Shown: positions 1 to 11,605 of the stretch, piece after piece
How the letters are laid out: the number at the start of each line of letters is the position of its first letter
Position numbering within the stretch: position 1 is the first letter of the stretch
Assembly: GCA_030704615.1 (NCBI GenBank)
Contig: CM060734.1
Span: 5,578,001-5,642,000 of the forward strand
DNA: 64,000 nucleotides
From: Takakia lepidozioides
Lineage: Eukaryota; Streptophyta; Takakiopsida; Takakiales; Takakiaceae
Direction of reading: 5' to 3'
Program-made: the position numbers and the translations under genes
The notes under the pieces: generated by a model
Told to the model about the DNA's origin: nothing
Database searches by the model: none
What the model saw: only the letters and a program-made list of their open reading frames with translations

Positions 1-2495
1 GAATTTATTTTCCTGGTGGAAACATCAACATGGGTGTCCCCGATGGTGATCGTCCAAAAGAAGAATAGAGGCCTAAGGGTATGCGTGGACTTCCGCCCCC
101 TTAACAAGGTAACACACAAAGATCATTTTCCCTTGCCATTCATAGATACTTTGGTGGAAGATGTAGCAGGAAAGGAGCTCTACTCCTTCATGGATGGCTT
201 TTCAGGGTACAATCAGGTATTGATTGACCCAAAGGACGAGTTGAAAACCACCTTTACTTCACCATGGGGCACCTTTGCCTATACACGGATGCCCTTTGGC
301 CTGTGCAACGCACCCCTGACATTTCAGAGGGTCATGACGTATGCCTTCTCAGACATCGTGAGAAGAAATTTGGTCATCTTCTTAGATGACTTTTGTTGCA
401 AAGGGGATGCAAAAGATCACGTTGCAGCATTACGGGAGTGCTTCATCCGGTGCAAGGAAAATGGGATCTCTCTCAACCCAATAAAGTGCGTGTTTGCAGT
501 CACACATGGACTGCTACTAGGGCACATAGTGTCCAAAGATGGCGTGGTGACAGATCCAGCAAAGGTGAGCGCCATAGTCGAATTGCCCGCACCAGAGACA
601 TCATCTAAGGTGAAAGGGTTCCTTGGGCACACAGGGTGGTATAGGAAATTTATGGACAAGTATGCAGTAGAGGCCTTACATCTGACTCGATTATTGAAAA
701 AGAACCAGGTATTTTCCTGGGATACAGGGTGTCAGGAGTCTTTCGAGACGCTCAAGCAGCGCTTGGTGTCCGCTCCCGTTTTGGCCACTCCCGACTGGAA
801 CGACCTTTCCATGTTTATGTTGATGCTTCAGCGGTGGCCGTAGGCTGTGCCCTGTGCCAACCAGATGCTGATGGCCATGATCATCCAATATCTTTCGCCA
901 GTCGACAGCTGACGTTCGCCGAAATGAGGTATAGCACCACGGAGCGGGAGGCTCTGGGAATGATTTTTGCCGTAAAGAAGTATCGGCATTATTTGTTGGA
1001 GACACCTTTCATTTTTTTTGTTGATCACATGGCATTACGATACTTGATCAACAAACCCGATTTGACGGGAAGAATAGTTAGGTGGGTTATTCTGCTTCAG
1101 GAATTCGACTACAAGGTAGTCTACAAGCCCGGAAGGCTTAATGCTCAAGCCGATCACCTTTCCCGATTGTCGGAGGAAACAGGGGCCGAGCCTGTTGACG
1201 ATAACTTCCCGGATGCATTTTTGTTCTCCATAGAGACCGTTCCTCCATGGTATGAACACATAGCTCAGTATTTAAGCACCATGGAATTTCCCCCAGGATT
1301 GGATCGACATGCGCGACGAAGGCTTTGACTGCGCAGCATGAAGTTTGCTCTTGTGGGAGGGCAACTTTATAGAAGGGGATTGGATGGACTCTTGAGGCGA
1401 TGCGTCACCCCGGAGGAGGTTCCCCAGATTTTAGAGTCAGCCCATGATAGCATGTGCGGAGGACACTTTGCAGGGCGGCTCACAGTGCAGAAGGCTTTGA
1501 GAGCAGGATACTACTGGCCCTCCATGTTCAAAGATGCGCACATGCATGTGCAAAAATGCGACTCTTGTCAGAGATACGCCAAGCGGGATAACAAGCTCGG
1601 AATGCCGTTAGTTCCCACTCTCCCCCTTGCTCTGTTTGAGAAGTGGGGGATCAACTATGTAGGGGAAGTGCACCCCTCATCGAGTCGACAAAATCTCTAC
1701 ATCATTGTAGCCACTGAGTATCTGAACAAGTGGGCAGAAGCCAAAGCGGTTAAGAGAGCCAACGCAAAGGTAACCGCCTCTTTCATTTATGAATATATCA
1801 TTTCCCGATCTGGATGCCCAAAAGAGATAATGAGTGATAGAGGATCTCACTTCATCAACGATGTCATCGAGGAAATGGTGGTGGCATTCTCCATCAAGCA
1901 TCGAAAGGCGACCCCTTATCATCCACAAATGAGGGGGCAGGGGGAGCGCGCCAACCAAACCCTGTGCAACATTCTCTCCAAGACAATCAGGGAGCACAAG
2001 AGGGATTGGGACACCAAGTTAATTTTGGCCTTGTGGGCATTTCGCACAACCCATAAGGTAACTACTTGACGTACCCCCTTTTCATTGGTTTATGGGGTAG
2101 AGTCCATCATGCCAATCGAGACAGAAATCCCATCTCTGCGATTGGCCATTACCGAATGGTTGGCGACATCAGAGTCATTAAAGGAACGACTCGAGATGTT
2201 GGAAGGACTGGATGAACTCCGGCAAGCAGCAGCTCAGCACATTGAGGCAGTGCAACGGCGAAGGAAGGCTCGCTTTGATGCTAAGCGCAAAAAGAGAATC
2301 TTCAATCCAAGAGATCTTGTACTATTATTTGACAGTCGGAACGAGGAGTTCAAAGCCAAGTTCGACTTATACTGGATGGGCCCTTATCTCGTCAAGACAG
2401 TCTTTGACAACGGCTCATTACAACTAGAGACACTAAGGGGAGTGGAGTTCCCCAACCTGGTGAACGGTGTCCGGTGCAAGCACTACTACATGTGA
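1..2495 (+). pseudogene. Ty3/gypsy pol remnant: reverse transcriptase, RNase H, integrase
   Basis: 3' half of a retroelement polyprotein that would copy element RNA into DNA and integrate it. Domains in order: reverse transcriptase (16-800, with FRPLNKVTHKDHFPLPFID, PFGLCNAP and the catalytic FLDD), RNase H (about 800-1200, VYVDASAVAVGCAL, TEREAL, ADHLSRL), integrase zinc-binding HHCC (1440-1570, GHFAGRL to CDSCQR), the integrase core (1640-1960, SDRGSHF, YHPQ, GERANQTL) and a C-terminal part ending at CKHYYM. The frame shifts once near 800 and is broken by in-frame TGA codons at 1326-1328 and 2067-2069. The first integrase catalytic Asp appears as Asn (GINYVG where the family has GIDFVG). 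The 5' part (gag, protease) lies outside the window. No chromodomain is visible. The element is dead; the family assignment is firm, the lineage within Ty3/gypsy is not. Confidence 0.93.
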
Positions 2496-2563
2496 GTTCC
2501 ATTAACCAATGAACTATTTCCCCCCACTAAGGGAGAGATCTTTAGGATTTCGTCTTGGTTTGT

Positions 2564-2573
2564 CGGAAGGAAA
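2564..2573 (+). other. polypurine tract of the 5'-most Ty3/gypsy element
   Basis: A purine-rich run (GGAAGGAAA) ends directly before a TG dinucleotide that begins the downstream LTR. This is the position where plus-strand DNA synthesis is primed in LTR elements. Its placement 70 bases after the pol stop supports the LTR call. Confidence 0.5.
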
Positions 2574-3212
2574 TGTTGGTATTTCCTATCCATTGACTCA
2601 TTGGTTATTGGAGCTCCACAACGAGGTGGAGTGCAGGGCAACTAAGTTGCAATAATCCAATGAAACTTCTCCAATGGGAAGAAGTCAGTAGGGCTCTTAC
2701 CCAAGTAGGTTATTGACACCCTTTCTTGGAGTTCCGAGGGTAGATCTTGGGATGCGGGGCAACGCAATTGCATTAAAGAGGTGGTTTGTACTCCAGAGTG
2801 AATTTTCGGGTAGTTATTGGAATCCACAAGGACAGACCTTGGGATGCGGGGCACATAGCGTGCAGTAATCTAACCCACCTTGCAGAAATAGAATTCGTCT
2901 GATATGGCATAAGCTATGAAAACTATGACCATCCAATTGCCAAGTAAAAGATTTCATACATCTTCATTACTAATCACGTGTTGTGAGTTTCTTTTCTTCT
3001 TCACCAAGTGAAGAACCACAGGTGCAGGAATGGGAACAATGGGTTGGCTAATATATGCACTCTTGTTCAATGCACACTGTCGATCATCATTTGTTTTTTT
3101 ATCACAGAGTCTATCTGTGTCTGCTCAAAGCATATCTCGAGAAAAAGTAAATGCTTGCTGTATCAAGCATTCTGCAGTATATTAATGCTCCCTGCATGGA
3201 GCACAGCGACTT
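2574..3212 (+). repeat. 3' LTR of the 5'-most Ty3/gypsy element (family 1)
   Basis: Starts TGTTGGTATTTCC right after the polypurine tract. From about 2700 to 3211 it can be aligned by eye with 22615-23124, including the shared blocks CTTGGGATGCGGGGCA, TCTAACCCA, GACCATCCAAT and ATCTCGAGAAAAA. The right boundary (GCGACT) is taken from where the two copies diverge. The LTR carries three diverged copies of a short module (near 2628, 2750 and 2842) built around GGGATGCGGGGCAAC. Confidence 0.72.
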
Positions 3213-4080
3213 CCCGCACGGGGATTCTAAACCTTAAACCTTTTGTCATTTTCACCTTACCCCGCTACAGCATTCCTCGTAGAGAGAGAAAAGTCAGAAG
3301 CAGTGAGGGGGTAAAAGGTGACTTGTAGAGCAGTGGTTGCTGCTCCCTTCACATGAGTGAAGGGCGTCAGGCACAGGAAAACCCAGAAGGACCTGTGACC
3401 TCTTCAGACTCCGAGGAGGAAGAGCCTGAGGGGAATTATTCTTATCTTTACTCAAGGGAGTCGTTGACTCCAAGGGATATCAGGGATACCCTAGTAGGGG
3501 ATTTTTACGAACCAGAGATCCTGGATTCTCTTACACTCGGGACGAGTGTTCCCCATTGGTCGCCATATATGTAGATGCATATATTGGTACACTTTTCTTT
3601 TCAGATCGTTTTTTATCATAAGACAAGCGGTTTCGGCATTGTACTGCCAAAACACGTTAGTTTGTTAGTTGTCTGGAAATCGTTGGTAAAGCACGTAGGA
3701 AATTAGACAATGTCTGCGACGACCATGGAGTGGAACTCTGGCGTCAAGATGACCGTAGGAAGCTGCATCGACAGCAGATTAGGCTGCCAATTCGGTACCA
3801 GAAACGGCGAGTTAATCCTGTTCGAACAATACAGGACGGCTGTCCCAGTCCCTATAGCGATGAAATATCGCAACAAAGTAATTGGCCGCATCGGAATGAC
3901 AGCAAGTCAGGACGACTTCAAACGGCGAAGCGTGGACTTGTTAGCGGTGCGGGACAACTAGAGGGGACTCCGGAAAACCTATGACTCAGTGGCAGGGTCA
4001 AAGACCCCAGAGCCATCACCAGGGATTTGATTTCCAAATATACCACAAAATATGTGTGTAGCGAAAATACGACGAATGGC
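3213..4080. other. unclassified stretch, no supported gene
   Basis: Contains a 73-codon open frame at 3353-3574 on the plus strand (acidic, with a run of Glu around EEEEPEG) and overlapping short frames at 3710-3984. None has a recognisable domain, splice context or homologue in the window. The acidic ORF could be the beginning of a truncated gag, but that is only a guess. Confidence 0.3.
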
Positions 4081-4099
4081 GAGAAGCACAACTTTTTAC

Positions 4100-5116
4100 C
4101 ACCAATGGAGCTGAGAATCTACAGGCTGATACGGGGTATATAATTGTAGTTTGTCACCAAGTTTGGTGATTTATGGAGCTGATTAGCAGCAGGGCCAAAT
4201 TATTGAGTCGACGGCACTCACAAGGCCTATTATTTGCATTTCTACTTCTTGGATGGATGAAAAATCCTGGAATTCGCCTTGAGGAGCTGGATGGATGAAA
4301 TGACAACTCGCGCCAACTGGTCTTCCAATTGGATGGATGAAAATACAGCTTTCATTTGCCTCTAAGACTTTTCATCCATGTGGAATAGTATATTATAGAT
4401 CCTCCAAAGAAACAATAGTTTAATGAATATTTTCCATTAGTCTATTAGGCACAACAACAGTATAAAAGAGGGGGCAAGGCTTCTCTTATTCTTCATCTAG
4501 CTCATTTGCTTAGTTTCCTCTTGCTTGTTGTTGTAGTGCTTGCTAGCTTTTGGCTTGAGGAGGGGCTAGATCCTAGAGAGTGGAGCTTGAAGCTCTCTAG
4601 TTAGATAGGATTCTTGTAAGCTAAGGCAAGTGGCCTAGCTTGTGGGCCTTTGAGCCATTTTCATTTGTGAAGGAAGAGGGCAATTTCATGTGGAGGAAAG
4701 TGACTTGAGGACGAGTAGGAGGGGCTGGTATGGACTTATGGACGAGAGCCCAAGTGGAGGCTGTATAGAGTACCATTACTTGAGTCGATAGAGCATCCCA
4801 AGCACTCTCGCATAGAAAGGTTGATCCCATCTTACCATTTCACCATTTGTGTATGTGATTCATTTGTTTTCCAAGCAAAGCTTGAAGTTGAAAATCTGAT
4901 TTAGACTCTTCAAAAGAGGAGAGTGCATTGTGGAATCCCATTATTTCATGTCTAGAAGTGACAAGGGGAAGACCCCCATAGTCTATTGGGAAGGGCACCA
5001 ATAGAGGCTTGTATTTGAATTGTTGGAAGAAGGAATCTTTGTGTTTGATTACTAATTTGAAATATAGCCAGCTCTGGCAAAGGCAGACTAGTAGGCTGGA
5101 TCTATGATATCAGGCC
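4100..5116 (+). repeat. probable LTR remnant with core promoter and degenerate primer site
   Basis: A TATA box (TATAAAAGAG at 4461) is followed by pyrimidine-rich leader-like sequence, the usual R/U5 layout of a plant LTR. At 5105-5116 TGATATCAGGCC resembles the initiator-Met primer site TGGTATCAGAGC with a substitution and a deletion. No second LTR copy or coding region for this family is visible in the window. Between 4240 and 4380 the motif GGATGAAA and its complement recur. A solo or truncated LTR is the best reading. Confidence 0.4.
4461..4470 (+). promoter_or_regulatory. TATA box of LTR-like sequence
   Basis: TATAAAAGAG preceded by ACAACAACAG and followed about 30 bases later by a pyrimidine-rich start region (TCTTATTCTTCATC). 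This is consistent with a Pol II core promoter in an LTR. Confidence 0.45.
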
Positions 5117-5140
5117 ACTATAAGGTCACTATGCGCTAAT

Positions 5141-5157
5141 CCCCCCCCCCCCCCCCC
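5141..5157. repeat. poly-C tract (17 bp)
   Basis: An uninterrupted run of 17 C. Similar long C/G runs occur at about 22141-22158, 58121-58134 and 61201-61220. Confidence 0.95.
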
Positions 5158-5374
5158 ACTAGCAAGCCATGGAGGCCTAGGGGAGGGTGGGTTGTATTTT
5201 TTAGTATTGGGGTTTGGGCGGGCTAGTTTCGCTTGACAGCAGCTGCCCCAAAGTCACGAGCAGCCCGGGAGGAGCCCGGGTGCTGCGCCTAGAGAGTAGG
5301 GACTCGATTACTAAAAGCGTGGAGGCAGCCGTGGCCCAGCCACGACGTACGGGAGCGAGGCCCCAGCGCTGACC

Positions 5375-6568
5375 TTAAGTCGTACTCTGAGGAATCTCTT
5401 GTTCCTGCAGACCAACCCGTTCGGCGGATATGGAGAAAAGTTCGGTCAATGACTCGAACTCTGGAAGTGCCTCGGTTGATACCGAGTGCACCATTACTTC
5501 CCTGCCTTGGTTTTCTCCAAACAACCAGGCCATGCAGTCTGCATCAGACTCGCATTCATACAATCCCGGTCCTAGAGACTTGACTGCGTCTTCTAGTCCT
5601 ACCTTCCTTCGCTTAACCTCCTTGTGAGGCGCGGCCGCTGTTGCTAAGTCTCGGTGGGCGTGCGAGGTGGGGAGGAGCTCTCCCTCTGACCACAAATCCT
5701 CTGCACTCAAGTCTGCAGACTCCTCTTCAGAGCCAATCATGCTGAGCTCATCCTCATCTGTTTCTTCGTGAGGTGCTCCTGAAAGAAATGCAACAGTAGT
5801 AGTGTAAGGTCTTACCCCATGAGTAATGGTGCCTGCCCCCCAGTCTGTTCGTGCCCTGGACTGGACCAACCATGGCCTCCCTAATAGGAGTGCATATGAA
5901 TATTCGTCGATGGGGAAGTCTATGATTTGGAAGTCTACTGCATACGTGTAGCCTCCTGTCTTCATCTTTATATTTGCTATGTGACCCACTGGTCGGATCT
6001 TCCGCTAGTCAGCTAGCCTGATTGTCAGAGGGGATTCCCCTGTCATGTTCAAACCCAGTTTGGATAGAGTGGAGAATGACGTGATGTTGTGGTGGGCCTG
6101 AGCATAAATGCTCACTCGCTTCCTCACCAATGATGCCTTAAGAGCGTGGCGGACTCTAGGCGCCATGGCTATGAGCTGTGCAAACGTAATGTTTGCTTGA
6201 ATATGGCGAAGATCCTCCATTAGATTGTATGGTTCCAGCTCGTCTGTGAACCGCATAGTTGAATGCATCCTCCTCCGGGGAAGCTTTTCTGGTGCCGCCA
6301 GCCGATTCGCCGGACTCTTCGCTCTTGATACAAGGGGTCGAGAAATGGTTGGTCGGACTATTGGAGATTCCGCCTCTACGAATGCTACCTCCTTTTCTTT
6401 GGGATGGATGTCTTCCTCCTCCCGAAGCACAGTCTCCGCCACCTTTCGTGCATCTGACTTCATTACTGTGAAGTTCAGATCCTCCCATTCCGATGTGGAT
6501 GTGGCTGACTCCAACGCCTCATACCCAGGGCTTTTTCCTAGCGTATCTTGTTGTTGTCGGGTCATCAC
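5375..6568 (-). pseudogene. retroelement protease-like region lacking the catalytic Asp
   Basis: Minus-strand frame read 6568 to 5375, broken once by a stop codon at 6005-6007. The middle matches the plant Ty3 retropepsin-like module in several places: LSKLGLN, PLTIRLAD, VGHIAN and LLLGRPWL. The same landmarks appear in the related remnant at 24537-25517 (LGLGHME, FTVRMADQRK, LLGRPWL). At the position of the catalytic D-[STG]-G, that relative reads LIDGGSG while this copy reads IYAQAHHN, so the active-site triad is absent. An acidic tail follows (about 5700-5760). The protein could not act as a protease as written; a structural role or plain decay are alternatives. It lies downstream of the gag-like ORFs in the same orientation, and the reverse transcriptase is missing. 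Confidence 0.7.
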
Positions 6569-6897
6569 TGCGTCTTGAAGGCGCGTTGTATGATTGGGTT
6601 GTACGTTGGTCTGCTGTTGCTGAGGCGGCGCCGAGGTAGACGCTTGATGTCCTCCCTACACCCTTACATCATGAGGGGGAGACCACGTGTTAGAAGAACC
6701 CTGGGCTATCTGAGCCGTAGGATTTGAATAAGCTGCTCTGCAGCCTATCCCTGAGCGGCATTGCCCCCTGAGTATGATGGACCTGCCTGATCGGGCCTAG
6801 GTCGTTGTGCTATCTGTGTTGGTGTAGCAAAATACATGCTATGCTGTTGCGGTAGAGGGTTGAGTGGTTCAGTTGCATACTGATCCGGGAATGGAGC

Positions 6898-8219
6898 TCA
6901 TTGCCCTTCCAAATTCCTCTCTACTTGCTGGATGGTGGCAGAGGCCGGTCGGTCCACCTGCCTCCAGGAACATCTCTCTAAGGGATGGCCTCTTTGGCCG
7001 CAATGCAAACATACTGTATCACTCCAACAGTCTTCTGTTGGGTGAGTGGTCCTGCCACATTTTTTACAACCTTTCCTGGATTGACTGAATTGTCGTTTAG
7101 ATCTATCCTGATAAGTCGGGTTTCGGCTTACCTGCCTCTCCCGGGTGGGATAAGGACAATGTTGAGCAGCATGCCCAGGACCGTCGCAATTGGAGCACCA
7201 TACCTTTGCCGGGTTGGGGCCGGATTCTCCTACTGGAGCAGCATCTCGATACCCCACGTAGCTGGTGATCTGCTGGCTGATGGAGCTCATGCGATCGCCC
7301 ATTGCTTCAATGGTTTTGATGAGAGAAATGGCCCACGCGTGAATCAGACTGCCCAGTGGAATCTGCATACGAGTTAGTAGGGGCAACATTCGTATATTGT
7401 GGCACGGTCGGTGCTACTGCTGGTGTAGGGGGCATCGCCGGGGCGTATGGCCGTGCTCCTCCTACATATGACGACGTATAGTGTAGAGCGGGTTGAATCA
7501 CCGCTAATGGCGTCGGCTCCTGCATGGGCTCGATCGTAATGTATGATGGAAGTGCAAAGTTGGGCATCTTGGCCCGTTGTACCTGGCGATGCATGTTGTC
7601 GAACTCAGCCGGCTTGTATGGCATCTACCAGTATTGCAGGTCTTTGCTGCAAAACATGAAAGTGAGTGGTCTCTCGTAATCCACTCAGAAAACAATCCTT
7701 CAGTACCCCATCATCTAGGGGAGTTAAAGGGTTTTGGAGTCGCATCAACTCCCGAAATCGCATTTCAAAGTCTGCCACCTCCTCTGTGGGGCCTTGGCGG
7801 ATCCTGGCCAATGCCATCAAGACACTGGTGAACTGGTGGACCGCTCGAAAATGATCTAAAAATGCATCCCGAATCTGCTGCCAAGTGACGAATGTACCTG
7901 GCGCCTGTTGCCAATACCAAGTGGACGCCCTACCCCTCATGGTCGTGGGAAACCATATCAACCAATAGGCATCATTTAATGCTTGGTTAGAATAGCAACA
8001 CTGAATAAAGCTTTTCACATGATACTCTGGGTTTTCATGTGCTTCCCCATAAAACCAAGGCAAATGCCTGGGTAACGTTAACGGGGGCAGGCCTGCTGGG
8101 ACCACAATAGGTACCTCAGGAGGTCCTGGAACATGTGCCATAACTGACACTAACGACGGCAAAGGGCTCCTCGACCTGGCCGGTGGTGTATAAGGGGGAC
8201 TAGATACAGGGGAAACCAC
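6898..8219 (-). pseudogene. Ty3/gypsy-type gag remnant with three zinc knuckles
   Basis: Gag packages element RNA. Reading from 8219, the first frame (to 7605) holds the retrotransposon Gag core: PWFYGEAHENPEYHVKSFI, then RGRASTWYWQQ, TWQQIRDAF and FEMRFREL. A frame change near 7610 leads into a Pro/Ala-rich linker (7624-7307), and a second near 7370 leads to the nucleocapsid part. That part contains three CX2CX4HX4C knuckles in a row: CSNCDGPGHAAQHC, CKKCGRTTHPTEDC and CLHCGQRGHPLERC (about residues 65, 108 and 127 of the 7389 frame). Three knuckles is more than the usual one or two. The stretch 6570-6900 reads as a Gln/Pro-rich linker with stops. Same strand and order as the protease-like region at 5375-6568, so these belong to one element. 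Confidence 0.85.
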
Positions 8220-8435
8220 TCGTGAACCTCTGAAGAGCTGTCAGTGTTCTCTCCTTCCCACTCTATCCTACCCAAACTTCTAGCTTCTGAGTCTAATTAT
8301 GGACTCAATGCTGGGCGTTTCCCTAGCAGTTTATCTCTGACGGCTTCTCGAGCCAGTCTCCTTTGCAACCTAGTATCAAAGGATATGCTATCCAAGCTTG
8401 GGAGTGTGGCTCTTGATCCTGAGCTAGACATACAC

Positions 8436-9515
8436 TCACTGTTGTGCTGATGAGGATTCTCCTACCTCAACCTGTACTAAAGGACCTATATTACCTTGAA
8501 CAATCATGTCAAGAATAAACGAGGTCAGATTTAAATACCTTCCATGGAACCTTGGCGATGGAGGCACGTCAGTGTGCAACTTCTCGTGAATTACCCAGTC
8601 TTCAAGTGGTCGGGGCACGTTGAAGTACCTACACTCATCCAACCTGCGCACATAATGGGATGCCAGGAGCTGACATACGTGGCAATGAGTGAAGAAGTCT
8701 ATCTGCCACCGTAGATGTGCCACAAAAGAAGATCTGGGTGCAATGCTCCTAGATAAATTCCAGGGCATGAACAATACGGCCAGTTGAGCCTGTCCTTACA
8801 CCAGTAGAAATGCAAAGCATACTTTGCAGCTGCGAGATCTCTACCGATATTCAAAGGTAGGTTACCTAGACTGTTGCTGCCTCTTCCTCGTCTATTTCCA
8901 CTAGTGACTCTGGTACTGAGGTACAAGGAGAGCTGCTAACCGAGGAAATAGCATGCACTAACTTTAATGGAATGAGAGAAAGGAAACTTGTGGGAATTTC
9001 CCGTGCAAAGTAAAATGGCGGCGGTCGTTCTGGATCCGCAATGACGCCTTTGGGAGCCGCTAAAGGACGTCCTTCAATCTAAGTGATGTCGTGTATGGTG
9101 GGCGCCACGTCCAACTGCCCGTTGGTGATCAATTCGATGATTAGTGCTGCCTCACTCTCACTGCGACTGCTGTAAAATCTGGGTGGACAAATGTAGGTGA
9201 TAGTAGTGTTCGGGTAGCCATGTCAAAAGAGTCCTCTGAAGAAACAGTAGTATCAGAATCCTCGTCCCCTCTTAGGTGTTTTAACGGCCGAACTTTAAGA
9301 GGAATCCCGTGTGGCATACAATGTGGTCCCACCATGTCTGGAAGTTTAAACTGTATAACTTGCTGTAAGCGCTTGCAAGCAAAATTAGTGAACACCCTGA
9401 ACTCCTTATCCGTATAGGTGAGAGGTGTGCCAATGACTTTGGAACAGTGTAAGTATTTCCAGGCTTCATGTCCCTTAAAGAAAATATCCTCAGGGCCAAA
9501 TTTCTGTGTTGTCAA
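8436..9515 (-). pseudogene. uncharacterised ORF upstream of gag in the same element
   Basis: Two minus-strand frames in the same phase as the gag core, 9515-9141 (124 codons) and 8774-8436 (112 codons), with a shifted frame (8926-8699) bridging part of the gap. I do not recognise a domain. Visible features are an aromatic-rich N-terminal part (EDIFFKGHEAWKYLHC), a later segment with FFTHCHVCQLL and WVIHEKLHTDVPP, and a C-terminal ESSSAQQ. Because phase and strand match gag, this may be an extra N-terminal ORF of the element or part of a long gag precursor. It could also be chance open sequence, but amino-acid composition looks protein-like. Confidence 0.4.
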
Positions 9516-9539
9516 ATAGTTCCAAGCCGAATTAAACCA

Positions 9540-10290
9540 TGAACGAAGTTAGGAATCCTTCTGCATCATAACTTTTCCATCATATAGGTGCATATGAGGT
9601 GGCATTGAAGGTAAGATCCAATGATCCCTAATGGAATAACTCAGAAATCGTGATTGCATTCTCTGCTGCTCAATGTGATAACGTGCCAGAAAACAAGCAG
9701 CATAGTATAATCCACAGCCCATAACAATACTAGATACCTCCTTGGTCTTGGTATAAATGTACCCATGTACAACCTGGAAGACATTGTTCTTTATAGCACC
9801 ACTAAAAAAATGCGCAGGTGTAACATGATATGTCTTTTTTCATACCTTAAGGAAATCTGGTTTTTTAACCATAAAGCTGGCTGATATGGTGAAAAGATGG
9901 GCAGCACATTGTTGCCAATGTTCTTATTCACATGTTCATGTTGTGAATCACGGGCAGTAGACTACTGCCACTGGCTGAAGAACACAAGTTCTTATTCATA
10001 CCTTTGGAAAAACGGTTCTAACCATAAAGTTGGCTGATATGGTGGAAAAATGTGCAGTAATTTACTGCCATCGGTTGAAGAACACCTGTAATTTCTGAAC
10101 TCTTGCATGCCCAGCTATATGAATGTTTTGTCCATATTTTCTCTTGACTTGGGAAGCAAAGACTGTAGCTTTTTAACCGAAGATAAAACTACATCGCACG
10201 GAGATCCTTCCTTGGTCTCTACTTCTTTACAAGAGCTCGTTGACAAGATAAGAGGTAACATGGAAAACGCATGACTCTATATTCTTGCCA
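9540..10290. repeat. intergenic stretch with a local tandem duplication
   Basis: No gene seen. Around 9850-9980 and 9985-10092 two diverged copies of one segment lie in tandem, sharing AACCATAAAG, TGGCTGATATGGT, GCAGTA, TACTGCCA and GAAGAACAC. The sequence elsewhere shows no repeat or ORF that I can support. Confidence 0.5.
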
Positions 10291-11355
10291 AGTTTGATTT
10301 ATGCTATGCCAATGTTCACTCGTGATCTGAGGGCAGAGAGAATGTAGACCTTTTATCTTTTTGGTATTCAAGTCCAAGGATAGAACTACATTGTAGAGGG
10401 AGAGCCTTATGAGAATGGGTCTGGTATGCACTCCCTTACGGGGTGAGTGCATACCACACTCACTCCATAAGAGACTGCCATACCAAGGGTTGGATGGTGG
10501 GCGCCCCCTCTCTCCCTCTCTCCAATTATCTGTTTGGGATTAACAATTTTTTTCCTAAGCCTACCTGGTTTGGAAATACCTTCTTTCTAATCCCTAATGG
10601 AATATGTCTTGAATTTCATCCATACCGGATGAAAAAATGCCAGGTATAATCCCTAATTGGATGAATTATTGTCTTGAGCTTTACCACTAAGGATGTAGCC
10701 TGCAATTTTTCATCCATGATGGATTACATCCATCCTGGATGTTACCCTAACGGATGCAACTCTAATGAAGTGCAAAATTTCATCCCAGTGGATGAAATCA
10801 CGGGATGGTTTGCTAACCGCCTCTCTGCCCTAAGCACGGCACGATACTCGTGCTTGTTTTCTCTGGAGGATGGTGATGGCGGCTGAGCTGAGTGCTCGAG
10901 CATCACGATGCGCGTGCATTTTTTTTTTTCTTGCGCGATGGCGGCAGGCTCTTCCATTTCCCGCACTGGCAAATGACCTATTGTTGTGTTTGCCTGCAAT
11001 CTTTCTTATTCATGAACCAGCGGCGCTCATAAGGTGATGGGGGAAGTATCATGCACTTTGTAAATATGCACTTTGTCCTCAAGTATCCCAATTTGTTGCA
11101 TTCTGCTGTGATCTCTTGAGATTCAGGTGTTGAATGCCGCAGCGTCCCACTCCACAAACGATCAAAGTTCTCTGTGGTGTCGCATCTATGTTTTACTTTT
11201 GATCAATTTGCTCACTGTAGAATGCATGTTGGACATGGATAGCAACTGTGAAGACCTGCTACTCACCTCGTGCATCCTCACTAACACACATCTTGATGTG
11301 GTGGTTTTTGGGACGGGCACGGGTGAGGGTCTTCACTCGATGTGTATTTTTTCAG
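10290..11355. repeat. 1.05-kb repeat, copy A (uninterrupted)
   Basis: Shares an ordered set of blocks with copy B (12310-12569 joined to 20894-21728). The blocks are GGATAGAACTACAT, GGTCTGGTATGCACTCCC, CTCTCTCCCTCTCTCC, CTGCCCTAAGC, CTCGTGCTT, and near the right end CTAACACACATCTT with GTGGTGGTTTTTGGGACGGG. Length is about 1.05 kb in both copies once the LTR element is removed from B. There is no coding capacity. The class of repeat (MITE-like or other) is not clear. Confidence 0.65.
10423..10470. repeat. inverted repeat with two competing stems, copy A
   Basis: Arms GGTATGCACTC (10423-10433) and GAGTGCATACC (10445-10455) are perfect complements around an 11-base spacer. The spacer plus the start of the second arm can instead pair with the following CACTCACTCCATAAG with two mismatches, so two mutually exclusive hairpins are possible. 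Confidence 0.75.
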
Positions 11356-11473
11356 TTTGCAGATGATCAAAGGACTTGGCGATGGTGACGATTGACGCTA
11401 CATACTGCTTCAGTGGGGCATCCGATACGATTCGGCCTCTCAACCTTAATCCTTTTTGGTTTTTATGGGTTGT

Positions 11474-11605
11474 AACCTGAATATAAGTCAGTTTTCTGGT
11501 ATGATACCAGTCTGAACTTTGGCACCATATTAGTGGGGTTTTCAACCTGATTGTAAATCAGTTTTCTGGCATGATACCAGTCTCAGCTTCGGCTGCATTT
11601 TGATA
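11474..11605. repeat. short tandem duplication
   Basis: Two copies about 72 bases apart share AACCTGA, AATCAGTTTTCTGG and ATGATACCAGTCT. The block TTTTCTGGYATGATACCAG contains an imperfect palindrome. No gene is seen in 11360-12300. Confidence 0.6.

Noticed and set aside
417-659. Minus-strand ORFs across the first pol region
   Set aside because: Shadows of the plus-strand reverse transcriptase.
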